64,000 bases of DNA. Source: Herbaspirillum chlorophenolicum. GTDB taxonomy: Bacteria; Pseudomonadota; Gammaproteobacteria; Burkholderiales; Burkholderiaceae_D. Positions 40,254 to 49,464 of the stretch are shown here, piece after piece. Position numbers and translations under genes: made by a program. The stretch spans positions 1 through 64,000 of the forward strand of contig NZ_LFLT01000007.1 in assembly GCF_001189955.1 (NCBI RefSeq). The letters are read 5' to 3'. The notes beneath the pieces are model-generated. The model searched no databases. It saw only the letters and a list, made by a program, of their open reading frames with translations, and was not told the DNA's origin. Each line of letters opens with the position of its first letter. The first letter of the stretch is position 1.

Positions 40254-41540
40254 ATGAAACTGCATATCAAGAACGGCCGGCTGATCGACCCGGCCAACGG
40301 CATCGATGCGCAACAGGATGTGTATGTGGCGGCCGGCAAGATCGTCGGCATCGGCCAGGCGCCTGCCGACTTCACCGCCAACAAGACGCTCGACGCCACC
40401 GGCCTGGTAGTCTCGCCCGGCCTGGTCGACCTCTCGGCGCGCCTGCGCGAGCCGGGCTACGAATACAAGGCCACGCTGGAATCCGAAATGCAGGCTGCGA
40501 TGCAGGGCGGCGTGACCAGCCTGGTGTGTCCGCCGGATACCGATCCGGTGCTGGACGAGCCGGGCCTAGTGGAGATGCTGAAACATCGCGCCAAGTCGCT
40601 CAACCAGGCGCACGTCTACCCGTTGGGCGCGTTGACCGCCGGCCTCAAGGGCCATGCGCTGACCGAAATGGCCGAGCTGACCGAGGCCGGTTGCATCGGC
40701 TTCTCGCAGGCTGAAGAACCGATCACCGACACCACCGTGTTGATGAGTGCGCTGCAATACGCCAAGACCTTCAACTACACCGTCTGGCTGCGCCCGCAGG
40801 ATCCGCACCTGGGCCGCTTCGGTATTGCCCACAGCGGCCCGGCAGCGTCGCGCCTGGGTCTCTCGGGCGTGCCGGTGATGTCGGAAACCATCGCGCTGTA
40901 CACGCTGTTCGAGCTGATGCGCGCCACCGGCGCGCGGGTGCACCTGTGTCGCATCTCCTCGGCTGCCGGCCTGGAGCTGGTGCGCCAGGCCAAGAGCGAA
41001 GGCCTGCCGGTCACCTGCGACGTCGGCGTGCACCATATTCACTTGTGCGACCTGGACATCGGATTCTTCGACTCCAACGCCCGCCTGACCCCGCCGCTGC
41101 GCTCGCAGCGCGACCGCGAGGCAATCCGCGCGGCGCTGCTGGACGGCACCATCGATGCGGTCTGCTCCGATCACACCCCGGTTGATGATGACGAGAAGCT
41201 GCTGCCTTTCGGTGAAGCCTCGCCCGGCGCCACCGGTCTGGAACTGCTGCTGTCGCTGTCGCTGAAATGGGCGCTGGAGTCCGATGGCGAAGGCAAGGAC
41301 GTGCTGTCCAAGGCGATCGCCAAGATCACCCACCGCGCGGCCAAGGTGGCTGGCCTGAAGGCCGGCAACCTGGCGTTGGGCAGCCCGGCCGACCTGTGCC
41401 TGTTCGACCCCAATGCGATGTGGAAGGTGGAAGGCGCGGCACTGGCCAGCCAGGGCAAGCACACGCCTTTCCTCGGCTATGAACTGCCCGGTGTGGTCAA
41501 GGCCACCATCGTTTCCGGCCATATCGCGTTCGAGCGCTGA
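40254..41540 (+). CDS. pyrC': Inactive dihydroorotase homologue (PyrC'), ATCase partner
   Basis: 428 aa of the type I dihydroorotase fold. The metal-binding signature DxHxHLREPG reads DLSARLREPG (59-68): both histidines are replaced, by S61 and R63. The later metal His in the usual AHVST segment is Arg (LCRISSA), and FSDDG reads FSQAE. The catalytic-Asp segment SDHTPV and HHIHLCD remain. Known PyrC' proteins of Pseudomonas have lost activity and stabilise the aspartate carbamoyltransferase dodecamer. Gene order right after pyrB matches. An active PyrC must lie elsewhere. ATG 40254 has only a weak SD. Confidence 0.9.
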   Translation: MKLHIKNGRLIDPANGIDAQQDVYVAAGKIVGIGQAPADFTANKTLDATGLVVSPGLVDLSARLREPGYEYKATLESEMQAAMQGGVTSLVCPPDTDPVLDEPGLVEMLKHRAKSLNQAHVYPLGALTAGLKGHALTEMAELTEAGCIGFSQAEEPITDTTVLMSALQYAKTFNYTVWLRPQDPHLGRFGIAHSGPAASRLGLSGVPVMSETIALYTLFELMRATGARVHLCRISSAAGLELVRQAKSEGLPVTCDVGVHHIHLCDLDIGFFDSNARLTPPLRSQRDREAIRAALLDGTIDAVCSDHTPVDDDEKLLPFGEASPGATGLELLLSLSLKWALESDGEGKDVLSKAIAKITHRAAKVAGLKAGNLALGSPADLCLFDPNAMWKVEGAALASQGKHTPFLGYELPGVVKATIVSGHIAFER

Positions 41541-41581
41541 TCCCCGCCACAGCCACTGAAGCCACGCCAGCCAGAATCGCC

Positions 41582-42382
41582 ATGTTCGTCTTTCGTCTGC
41601 TGCGCCTGATTGCGCATTTGTTCCTCGGCATGGCGATCTGCGCCATCCTGTTCCCGTTCACCTCGGCCAAGGGACAGGAGGCGCATATCCGCCGCTGGTC
41701 GCGCAAGCTGCTGAGCGTCTGCGGCATCTCCGTGAAGATCGACAGCCCGCAACCGATCCCGCGCGCGCTGCTGGTGGCCAACCACATCAGCTGGCTGGAC
41801 ATCTTCGTGGTCAATTCGCTGCAGCCTTGCCGTTTCGTGGCCAAGTCCGATATTCGCGGCTGGCCGCTGATCGGCTGGCTATGCGCCAAGACCGGCACCA
41901 TTTTCATCTCGCGCGGCAAGGCCAGCGATGTGCGGCGCATCTTCAAGGGACTGGTGGAAAGCATCGAAAAGGGTGAGGTGGTGGCCTTTTTCCCCGAAGG
42001 CACGACGGCGCCACAGGGTACGCTGCTGCCGTTCCACGCCAACCTGTTCGAGGCGGCGATCGACGCCAAGGCGCCGGTGCAGCCGTATGCGCTGCGTTAT
42101 GTGGATAGTCAGGGCAAGCTGCATCCGGCCGCCGACTTCATTGGCGACATGAGCATCGTGGAGAGTATCCTGGCCATCCTGAAGTCGCGAGGCATGACAG
42201 CCGAACTGAAGCAGCTCCCGATCATCCCGACTGAAGGCGCGCATCGCCGCGACCTGGCGCGCGTTTCGCACGCCGTCATCGCCGGCGGCCTGGGTTACGC
42301 GGTGGAGGAGCTCAGCCCGGTTTCTGCGCCTGCGGACATTGCACCTGGAACAGCGCCCGATCCTCAAGTCGCACCGCAGTAA
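41582..42382 (+). CDS. 1-acyl-glycerol-3-phosphate acyltransferase (PlsC-like)
   Basis: 266-aa membrane acyltransferase. The catalytic NHISWLD motif (H68, D73; family pattern HX4D) and FPEGTTA (about 138-144) are present, and an N-terminal hydrophobic segment (about 5-26) anchors it. Family members acylate lysophosphatidate or other lysophospholipids. It lies 41 bases after pyrC'. Its last 23 codons overlap the 3' end of apaH on the other strand; the tail there is Pro/Ala-rich and not part of the domain. Lysophospholipid or ornithine-lipid synthesis are also possible. Confidence 0.88.
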   Translation: MFVFRLLRLIAHLFLGMAICAILFPFTSAKGQEAHIRRWSRKLLSVCGISVKIDSPQPIPRALLVANHISWLDIFVVNSLQPCRFVAKSDIRGWPLIGWLCAKTGTIFISRGKASDVRRIFKGLVESIEKGEVVAFFPEGTTAPQGTLLPFHANLFEAAIDAKAPVQPYALRYVDSQGKLHPAADFIGDMSIVESILAILKSRGMTAELKQLPIIPTEGAHRRDLARVSHAVIAGGLGYAVEELSPVSAPADIAPGTAPDPQVAPQ

Positions 42383-43133
42383 GCTTGCCGCCCCAGACGC
42401 AGCCGGTATCCAGCGCGATCAGGTTGGGGCGCAGCACCAGCCCCAGCGTCGACCAGTGGCCGAACACCACGGTCACATCCTCGGTGCGGCGGCCCGGCAC
42501 CTCAAACCAGGGCATCAGCCCCTCCGGCGCCGCATCGGCCCCTTCCTTTACTGAAAAATCCATCGTCCCATCGGCTTGGCAGAAACGCACCCGCGTGAAG
42601 GCATTGATGATGCAGCGCAGGCGGTCATAACCGGCCAGGTCATCGCTCCAGCGCGCCGGCTGGTTGCCGTACATGTGCGTGAGGAAGTCTATCCAGCGGT
42701 CGCTTTGCAGCATGGATTCCACTTCGCCAGCCAAGGCCAGGGCTTGTTCGAGATTCCATTGCGGCAACACGCCGGCATGTACGATCAGGTGATTTTGTTC
42801 ATGGATCGCCAGCGGCCGGTGGCGTAGCCAGTTGATCAATTCCTCGCGGTCGGGCGCGTCGAGGATGTCGTGCAGGGTGTCATCCTTGTGCAGGGGGCGG
42901 ATGCCCTGCGACACTGCCAGCAGGTGCAGGTCGTGGTTGCCCAGCACCGTTCGCGCCCGGTCGCCCATGGCCATGACGGTGCGCAGGGTTTGCAGGGATT
43001 GGGGTCCGCGGTTGATGAGGTCGCCGGCGAGGATGATCTTACTGTTGCTCTGAGCGGTGGCATCGATGCTGCGCATCAAGAGTCCCATTTGGACACTGCA
43101 ACCTTGTACATCACCTATTACCCAGGATGGCAT
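42312..43133 (-). CDS. apaH: Symmetrical bis(5'-nucleosyl)-tetraphosphatase
   Basis: 273-aa calcineurin-type metallophosphatase that splits Ap4A into two ADP. Metal motifs are intact: IGDVQGC (6-12), [21 protein letters not shown] and FGHWS (FGHW near the C-terminus). AAGGGGAAAT precedes ATG 43133; the longer GTG start at 43160 would overlap the wbpM-like gene. It lies 13 bases after that gene on the same strand and so may be transcribed with the polysaccharide locus, though it is a housekeeping enzyme. Tail-to-tail overlap of 71 bases with the acyltransferase. Confidence 0.96.
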   Translation of the reverse strand: MPSWVIGDVQGCSVQMGLLMRSIDATAQSNSKIILAGDLINRGPQSLQTLRTVMAMGDRARTVLGNHDLHLLAVSQGIRPLHKDDTLHDILDAPDREELINWLRHRPLAIHEQNHLIVHAGVLPQWNLEQALALAGEVESMLQSDRWIDFLTHMYGNQPARWSDDLAGYDRLRCIINAFTRVRFCQADGTMDFSVKEGADAAPEGLMPWFEVPGRRTEDVTVVFGHWSTLGLVLRPNLIALDTGCVWGGKLTAVRLEDRALFQVQCPQAQKPG

Positions 43134-43146
43134 ATTTCCCCTTGCC

Positions 43147-45081
43147 TCATTCGAGAGCACCAGCTTCCGCTTCTTGTGCCATATGCACCCAGTCTACAAT
43201 TTCTTCATTGGGAGCGTAGCCGGAAACCAGTTGCTGCAGAATATATCGGATGACGCCGACATCATTGATGTCGAGCGCAGTCTTGAGAGCGTCAAGCTTT
43301 TCTTCGAGCAAGTTCCACGGGACGAATTCCTCATGTGCTTTCATAATGCGTGGATGCGAGGTGGGCTTGGGATTGTCTCCGATCAGTAATTCCTCGTAGA
43401 GTTTTTCGCCTGGGCGTAGCGATGTGATTTGTATTTCGATATCACCTTCCGGATGGTCTTCGTTCCTGACGGACAATCCGCTTAGTTCGATCATGCGCAC
43501 TGCCAAATTCATGATTTTCACCGGTTGCCCCATATCCAGAACAAACACCTCGCCGCCGCGGGCCATTGCACCGGCTTGGATGACGAGTTGTGCAGCTTCT
43601 GGGATGGTCATGAAATAGCGCGTGATTTCCGGATGGGTCAAGGTGATTGGACCACCATTGCGTATTTGTTCGCGGAACTTTGGGACAACTGAACCGGATG
43701 ACCCCAGTACGTTGCCGAAACGGACCATTGTGAATTTGGTTCCGTTTGAATTTTCGGCAAGTGCTTGCAGTACCATCTCGGCTAGGCGTTTGCTTGCGCC
43801 CATAATGTTTGTTGGACGAACGGCCTTGTCGGTACTGATCAGGACAAAATCGGTGACACCTTGTTCGGCTGCCATTCTGGCCGCAGTTAAGGTTCCTAAT
43901 ACGTTGTTTTTAATACCTTCCGCCGGGTTGTGTTCAACCAATGGCACATGTTTATAAGCAGCGGTGTGGTAGACAGTATCAGGTTTCCACGTCGACATGA
44001 TCTCGCGCATGCGCCCCTCGTCCCTTACCGAAGCCAGTAGGGGGACGAGTTGGACATGCTCATTGTGCAGGCTTTGCAGTTCCTGATGAATCTGATACAA
44101 GGCATATTCGCTTTGTTCGATCAGCAAGAGCGCCGATGGACCGATTTTCAGGATTTGCCGGCACAGTTCGCTGCCTATCGACCCGCCAGCGCCGGTGACC
44201 AGCACCACCTTTTCCGACACGATTTTCCCAAGGAGGATATGGTTTGGGTTGACCGGTTCCCTCCCTAGCAAGTCGTCGATGTCCAGTTCTCTCAGCAGCG
44301 AAATACTGACTTTCCCTTGGGCTAGTTCCGTCACGCTGGGTAAGGTGCGCACCGAAACCTTAGCATGAAGCATTTCATTTAGGATTTCATTGCGGCGCTT
44401 GCGGCTAGCTGATGGCAGAGCAAGCAGTACATCACTTACGTTCACTGATTCGACCAGACCAGGAAGGTCTGCAGCTCCATAGATCGGATATCCATTAAGG
44501 ATGTGGCCATGCAAGCGGTCATCATCATCAATGAAACCTACCACGCGCATTTCGTGGTTATTGGACATAGCCGCGGCGAGTTGTCTGCCAGCGGTTCCCG
44601 CACCATAGATCAGTACCTTCGGTAAGGCCGCGAGCTTCAGCTTGTTCTTGTAGATTCCACCCAGCCAATAACGAGCAGCGGCGCGCGAGGCACCGACGAA
44701 AAGCAGCAGCAGTATGGGTTGGATCAGCCCTATAGTGCGTGGGACACCATCTATTCCTACGGCCGTATAGATAGAGGCATAAATCAGTGCGTAGATCGAT
44801 ATGGCCTTGCTGACCGTCATTAGGGCGGACCATCCGGAATAACGGAAAATGGCTCGGTAAAAGCCGAAGGTGATGAAGATGGGTAAAGCGATGATGATGG
44901 AAACTATCGCCGCCAGTAGTGCCGAGTCAGAGAGGGCAATGAGTTCGCCCAAACGCAGATAGAAAGATAGCCATACTGTAAGTATGCAAAGGCTGGCATC
45001 GACCATGAGTACGATCAGCCGTTTGGCGGCTCTGGGCAGTCCCAGAACGGGTTCGGCCAGAAATTTGGCATTGGAAAACAT
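43147..45081 (-). CDS. Membrane-anchored NDP-sugar 4,6-dehydratase (WbpM/CapD family)
   Basis: 644 aa. Four N-terminal membrane segments (about 20-125) precede two Rossmann-type units: [14 protein letters not shown] near 160 and the catalytic short-chain dehydrogenase domain beginning [12 protein letters not shown] near 293. The active-site segment [17 protein letters not shown] has Lys and the Met characteristic of large WbpM-type dehydratases in place of Tyr. It converts UDP-GlcNAc to a 4-keto-6-deoxy intermediate for QuiNAc, FucNAc, bacillosamine or pseudaminic-type sugars. Codon use and base composition are more AT-rich than in the flanking housekeeping genes. Confidence 0.93.
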   Translation of the reverse strand: MFSNAKFLAEPVLGLPRAAKRLIVLMVDASLCILTVWLSFYLRLGELIALSDSALLAAIVSIIIALPIFITFGFYRAIFRYSGWSALMTVSKAISIYALIYASIYTAVGIDGVPRTIGLIQPILLLLFVGASRAAARYWLGGIYKNKLKLAALPKVLIYGAGTAGRQLAAAMSNNHEMRVVGFIDDDDRLHGHILNGYPIYGAADLPGLVESVNVSDVLLALPSASRKRRNEILNEMLHAKVSVRTLPSVTELAQGKVSISLLRELDIDDLLGREPVNPNHILLGKIVSEKVVLVTGAGGSIGSELCRQILKIGPSALLLIEQSEYALYQIHQELQSLHNEHVQLVPLLASVRDEGRMREIMSTWKPDTVYHTAAYKHVPLVEHNPAEGIKNNVLGTLTAARMAAEQGVTDFVLISTDKAVRPTNIMGASKRLAEMVLQALAENSNGTKFTMVRFGNVLGSSGSVVPKFREQIRNGGPITLTHPEITRYFMTIPEAAQLVIQAGAMARGGEVFVLDMGQPVKIMNLAVRMIELSGLSVRNEDHPEGDIEIQITSLRPGEKLYEELLIGDNPKPTSHPRIMKAHEEFVPWNLLEEKLDALKTALDINDVGVIRYILQQLVSGYAPNEEIVDWVHMAQEAEAGALE

Positions 45082-45090
45082 ATTAGTTTT

Positions 45091-45945
45091 TCAGGCAGAT
45101 CGGATGCGTGTGCGCCATTTTCCGTAGGCAAGGCGAGAAAGTGCCAAGAATAATCCGAGTAGCAGACCAGACATTGCTCCAAATACAATCGTTTTTGAAC
45201 GAACAGGGGAGACCGGATGTTTCGGTGCGTAGACAGGCGCCAGTAGATGCGGGTCTGCATTGAATTTCATACTCTGTTTGATCATATCTAGCTGATTGTG
45301 CAGCATTTGCGCAGTGTCTTTGCGGGAAAAATACATGTTATGGAAGGCGCCGACTTTCTCCATTTTTTCGAGCAGTTCTTGATTGTCCAGATAGCGTAAT
45401 TCCAGATCTTTCTGGATGCGAATCAGTTCGGCTTTATAAGGAAGCAGTTGCTGCTGCTGTTGCAGGAGAATTTGCTGAAACACAGCAGTAGCGCAGTGTT
45501 CTGCAGTCTGAGGTGTGTCGGCACGGGTTGATATTTCAAGTATTTCCGAGGCTGTTTTGGATGGAAGCAACAGCACCTTTGACACAAGCGTTTCACCACT
45601 ATCGACGCCGCAAGCTTTGACCGTGTCGGAAGAAAATGCCGTTGGCTGGCGGAATTGCTCAGCAACAGTCGATGGTGCTTCTAAATTCACACTAGCGAGT
45701 TTCCCTGAGTCGCCGATATTTCCATTGTTCTGTCTGGCGATGAAAGGCATGCTCAATACTTGAGCGACTTTTACCAATGCCCGGGCCTCGAACTGCTTTG
45801 GCGTCCACGTAAGGTAGCCGGCCGCTATTGCCAAGCCAGCGATGAGGCATGCTGCGATGATTTTCCAGTAGTCGACAACGAATGAGACGATATCGAAAAA
45901 GTCGATATCGTCCGAGGGATAGGCCATGCCATTTTTGTCTTGCAT
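45091..45945 (-). CDS. Chain-length determinant protein (Wzz family)
   Basis: 284 aa. Two membrane segments (about 25-48 and 255-275) flank a periplasmic coiled-coil region (about 165-225, IRIQKDLELRYLDNQELLEKM). HPVSPVRSKTIVFGAMSGLLLG is the Pro-rich motif before TM2. Wzz proteins set the number of repeat units added by the Wzy polymerase. There is no cytoplasmic kinase domain, so it is the O-antigen type rather than the Wzc type. ACTGGAGTAATCC before ATG 45945 is a good SD. Confidence 0.88.
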   Translation of the reverse strand: MQDKNGMAYPSDDIDFFDIVSFVVDYWKIIAACLIAGLAIAAGYLTWTPKQFEARALVKVAQVLSMPFIARQNNGNIGDSGKLASVNLEAPSTVAEQFRQPTAFSSDTVKACGVDSGETLVSKVLLLPSKTASEILEISTRADTPQTAEHCATAVFQQILLQQQQQLLPYKAELIRIQKDLELRYLDNQELLEKMEKVGAFHNMYFSRKDTAQMLHNQLDMIKQSMKFNADPHLLAPVYAPKHPVSPVRSKTIVFGAMSGLLLGLFLALSRLAYGKWRTRIRSA

Positions 45946-45982
45946 TGGATTACTCCAGTCTGATTGATTTTGTGCCTGATGA

Positions 45983-46543
45983 TTAATGCGAGACGCCGTC
46001 TCGGCGAATAACTTTGATAAAGGTCAACCAGAGAATTTGTATATCTAAAGCAATGGACTTGCGTCGCAAATATTCCACGTCTAGTTTTACCTTGTCGGGG
46101 ATGGGAAGCTCGTCGCGCCCATTGATCTGCGCCCAGCCAGTAAGTCCTGGCACAAGTTCGTGTACACCTTGCTGGGTGCGTAGCTCAATCAGATCGTCCT
46201 GGTTGAAAAGCGCAGGGCGTGGGCCGACAAAACTCATGTCGCCTTTTAGTATGCTCCACAATTGGGGGAGCTCATCCAGGCTGCTTTTGCGCAGGAAAGA
46301 GCCTATCGGTGTCAGGAAGGATTTCGGGTCGGCAAGCAAATGTGTGGCTACTGCTGGCGTGTCCGTACGCATGCTGCGGAACTTTGGCATGCGGAAAATC
46401 TTGTTGCCCTTGCCTATCCGATCGCTCCAGTATAGCGCGGGGCCGGACGAGGTGAGTCGTACCAGCAGCGTCACCAGTAGTATGGGAACAATCAGTATGA
46501 TCCCGGCAGCTATTGCCAAAATCAGATCCATCAGTCGTTTCAT
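45983..46543 (-). CDS. Initiating sugar transferase (polyprenyl-phosphate hexose-1-phosphate transferase)
   Basis: 186 aa from ATG 46543. One membrane segment (about 5-28) leads into the catalytic domain: KIFRMPKFRSMRTD, LRKSSLDELPQLWSILKGDMSFVGPRP and GLTGWAQINGRDELP, all conserved in the PglC/WecP-type monotopic transferases. It loads the first sugar phosphate onto undecaprenyl phosphate. The length matches the small PglC-like form. The frame is open up to an ATG at 46648, which would overlap the next gene by 29 bases and add 35 non-conserved-looking residues. Confidence 0.9.
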   Translation of the reverse strand: MKRLMDLILAIAAGIILIVPILLVTLLVRLTSSGPALYWSDRIGKGNKIFRMPKFRSMRTDTPAVATHLLADPKSFLTPIGSFLRKSSLDELPQLWSILKGDMSFVGPRPALFNQDDLIELRTQQGVHELVPGLTGWAQINGRDELPIPDKVKLDVEYLRRKSIALDIQILWLTFIKVIRRDGVSH

Positions 46544-46619
46544 TACTGTAACCTTGGATGTCGGTGTGCTTTGAGGAGCGTTTTTTGCGGTCACATTTGA
46601 GTAGGTTGGACATTCATGG

Positions 46620-47651
46620 TTAAGCGACCTCTTGGGTGCTGGTTGCATGATGTTCGCGGTCTACTCCCATGATGTCGATTAATTGGTCGGTGAAACGCTC
46701 GATCGAAAGGAAATAGTCCTGCTCCTCAGTCAGTGGAGGCACGCTGAAGCCACAGGAGAAATCAACCGATTCCAACTGCTGTACGTTATCGATGACAATC
46801 ACTCGCTCGGCAAGGTCAAGCGGCAGCTCGGAAGAAAATCGGTTGGAGGTGATTAGCTTGGTACCACTGCGTAGCACCTCGAATGTGCGGGCCGTCAGTC
46901 CGATTTGCCCAGGATGCTGGATGTCGAAGACAAATTTGGAACGCCGGAAAAGTGCCGCGATTTCCTGCTTTGAAAAACCAGCAGTCGACATCGAACGGAG
47001 GAAGTTTGCGTTGCTAGGCCGCGCTATTGATTTAATGAATAGCAGGGGGCGGGAGTGGAAAAATATATAGAACACCACCTTGAGCTTGTACTTGTTGCCA
47101 AAACGGCGGATGGCATTGAGCCAATCCGCACGATTCGAGTGTAAAGTGCCGCAGAAGGAAATATCAACGTCCTTATCGGCCTTCTCGACCTGTATGGCCT
47201 GACTGAAGACACTCTCTGAAAACAGTGGGATATAGGTCAAACCATGCTCGGCACAATCGATCGGGTCGAAGCTGCTCTTGCCATCGAGCCAAGGCAAATA
47301 TTTGAGGTAACGCGGCTTGTTGCGCGCACTGTCCCACATGTAGAGGTGAACTCGTACTCCTGCTTTCTTCAGCTTTTGCACGAAATCCTCATCGCATACT
47401 TCCACGCCGATCAACAGTGCATCCGTGCATTTCTGCGCCAGGATGGCTTGCGCCACGCCGTCGAGATACCTGCGCTTGACGGCAGGAAACCATTCATAGA
47501 AGCCGAGACGGTAAAGTATCTTGACGATGATGGTGTTCTTGTGACGTTCGTCAAAGAATTGCGATTCATATCCCTTCTTCATCAGGCTTTGGCGAATGGC
47601 CTGGATATAGGAAAAGAAATTCGGTCCTACCAATGCGATTTTTGTTTTCAT
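46620..47651 (-). CDS. Glycosyltransferase (CgeB-like/GT group 1 C-terminal domain)
   Basis: 343 aa. The N-terminus KTKIALVGPNFFSYI is a Rossmann-like start and the C-terminal half has FCGTLHSNRADWLNAI and FVFDIQHPGQIGLTARTFEVLRSGTKLITSN, the acceptor/donor-site pattern of Glyco_trans_1_2 proteins. The donor sugar is unknown. An upstream frame to 47810 is Arg-rich shadow sequence and is left out. AT-rich compared with the housekeeping genes, like its neighbours. It presumably adds one sugar of the repeat unit. Confidence 0.82.
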   Translation of the reverse strand: MKTKIALVGPNFFSYIQAIRQSLMKKGYESQFFDERHKNTIIVKILYRLGFYEWFPAVKRRYLDGVAQAILAQKCTDALLIGVEVCDEDFVQKLKKAGVRVHLYMWDSARNKPRYLKYLPWLDGKSSFDPIDCAEHGLTYIPLFSESVFSQAIQVEKADKDVDISFCGTLHSNRADWLNAIRRFGNKYKLKVVFYIFFHSRPLLFIKSIARPSNANFLRSMSTAGFSKQEIAALFRRSKFVFDIQHPGQIGLTARTFEVLRSGTKLITSNRFSSELPLDLAERVIVIDNVQQLESVDFSCGFSVPPLTEEQDYFLSIERFTDQLIDIMGVDREHHATSTQEVA

Positions 47652-47674
47652 GATCTTGTCTGCAGCCGCCAGGA

Positions 47675-48208
47675 TCAGGCGGTTATGTTTTTTGCCGGCA
47701 CGCCGACCGCCAACATCCCGGGGGGAACGTCGTTGAGCACGACGGCGTTGGCGCCGACCACGGCGCCGTCGCCTATGCTGACAGGGCCGAGCACCTTTGC
47801 CCCGACGCAAAGCGTGACATTGTCGCCAACCGTCGGGCGCAGTTCCAGGTTATAGCCATAGTCGGCGAGTTTCGCTCCCAGCGTGACCTGATGGAACAAG
47901 GTCAGATTGGCGCCGATCCTGGCGGCTCCAAGCACCGTGCCTTGGGTATGCGCGATGATCAGTCCCGGCCCGATATCCAGATGAGCGGGCACTTCAATGC
48001 CGAAGAGGAGGAAGTTGAGGAGGCTAAACAGCTTGGCGCTCCTCTTCCATCCGTTCGCAGCCAATGCCGCAGCGATGCGGATCAGGGCGACGGGCGCGAA
48101 TCTGGGTGACAGATAGCTCGTGACCGGGCGCTTGCGCTGCGGTGTGCCGCAAGCCGACATGAGCCGGGCCCAATCGGCATCCAGCAGCGGACGAAGCTGG
48201 CCTTTCAA
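47675..48208 (-). CDS. Left-handed beta-helix acetyltransferase (serine O-acetyltransferase-like)
   Basis: 177 aa. An N-terminal helical part precedes hexapeptide repeats (IGPGLIIAHTQGTVLGAARIGANLTLFHQVTLG..., VGDNVTLCVGAKVLGPVSIGDGAVVGANAVV), with the catalytic His in IIAHTQG-like context and the closing DVPPGMLAVGVPAK. This is the SAT/CysE-like architecture often used to O-acetylate polysaccharide sugars. I start it at TTG 48208, whose TTGA overlaps the stop of the upstream epimerase gene and which has an AAAAAGG nine bases before it; ATG 48166 is the alternative. Confidence 0.82.
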   Translation of the reverse strand: MKGQLRPLLDADWARLMSACGTPQRKRPVTSYLSPRFAPVALIRIAAALAANGWKRSAKLFSLLNFLLFGIEVPAHLDIGPGLIIAHTQGTVLGAARIGANLTLFHQVTLGAKLADYGYNLELRPTVGDNVTLCVGAKVLGPVSIGDGAVVGANAVVLNDVPPGMLAVGVPAKNITA

Positions 48209-49323
48209 TTGGTCAATCCTTTTTTTCGCAGTTCTTCTGTGGCGCTGTCGAGCTTGTCGACATGGATCGGTTGGCCGGCCGCCCAGTCGCAGAAGCGCTT
48301 TAGCCCTGCCGCCAGACTGATCTTCGGCTGGAACCCGATCAAAGCGCGCGCGCGGGCGAGATCGGCATAGCAATGGCGGATGTCGCCCACACGGAATTGC
48401 CCGGTTACCCGCGTCGCGACGTCCAGCCCGGCCGCATTCAGCAATGCGCTCGCCAAGTCCTTCACGGAGGTCGGTTCGCCGGCTCCCAGGTTCATTACCG
48501 CTCCCGGGGGCAGATCGGCTTCCAGGGATGCGACCAGGCCATCGACGATGTCGCTGATGTGGATGAAGTCGCGGGATTCCAGGCCATCTTCGTAAATAGG
48601 GATGTCGCGGCCTTGCCGCGCGCGGTTGAAGAAAATCGAAATGATCCCCGTGTACGGGTTCTGCAGCGATTGTCCTTCTCCGTAGACATTCTGGAAGCGG
48701 AAAATCGTCGAGCGGAAACCGAGCGCGAGCGCGGCTGAATTCAGCAGGAGTTCCTGCGACGCCTTGGTCGCCGCGTAGACGGAGCCCGGCGCGAATGCAA
48801 GTGACTCCGGGGTCGCTACCGCCTTCAGGTTAGCGCCGCGATTATCCGTTGGCTCCCAGATTCCCTTGAGCATTTGCTCTTTGGTGCGAGGAGCGGGTTG
48901 CAGGATGTGTTCAGGATTGCTTTCGGAAACATAGGCGCCTTCGCCATAGACGCTTCTGCTGGAGGCAAGAATGACCTGGCGTGGTTTTACTGTGCATTTT
49001 GCAATGGCTTGCAGCAAGGTCGCCGTACCGAGCTCGTTGACGCTGACATATTCGGCAATGCGATACATCGATTGCGCAGTGCCCGTTTCGGCTGCAAGAT
49101 GGAATACCGCATCCACGCCTTCAAGAATCTCAGGATGATCGGTTAGTTGCCGTACATCCATACGATGGATGGTAACGCCCTCAGGGACGTCGACCCAGGG
49201 GAGTTCGCCATGGATCTGCACGGTCAGATTGTCCAGCAGCGCCACGTCATGGCCATCCGCCACCAGTCTCCTGGCAAGCGTAATGCCAATGAATCCCATA
49301 CCACCTGTGATGACGATTCTCAT
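48205..49323 (-). CDS. NAD-dependent sugar epimerase/dehydratase
   Basis: 372-aa extended short-chain dehydrogenase. The cofactor site is VITGGMGFIGITLARRL (4-20), and the catalytic Tyr/Lys pair is in SVYAATKASQEL (YxxxK). The SSRSVYGEG segment provides the Ser/Thr. The C-terminal domain binds the nucleotide sugar; FRFQNVYGEGQSLQNPYTG is typical of dTDP-glucose or UDP-sugar epimerases. The exact sugar cannot be assigned. Translation appears coupled to the acetyltransferase gene that follows. Confidence 0.9.
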   Translation of the reverse strand: MRIVITGGMGFIGITLARRLVADGHDVALLDNLTVQIHGELPWVDVPEGVTIHRMDVRQLTDHPEILEGVDAVFHLAAETGTAQSMYRIAEYVSVNELGTATLLQAIAKCTVKPRQVILASSRSVYGEGAYVSESNPEHILQPAPRTKEQMLKGIWEPTDNRGANLKAVATPESLAFAPGSVYAATKASQELLLNSAALALGFRSTIFRFQNVYGEGQSLQNPYTGIISIFFNRARQGRDIPIYEDGLESRDFIHISDIVDGLVASLEADLPPGAVMNLGAGEPTSVKDLASALLNAAGLDVATRVTGQFRVGDIRHCYADLARARALIGFQPKISLAAGLKRFCDWAAGQPIHVDKLDSATEELRKKGLTN

Positions 49324-49464
49324 CGTTCAATATCCTTTCAGTATTAATTTGTGGATGTCTTGAAGACACGCATATTTATATGTTTTGATGCGGCGTGATC
49401 CTAGGGAACCTGGGATCCTTGCGTAAATCTCTTTGCAATAAATCTTGTCTTTTTTGTGTTTATA

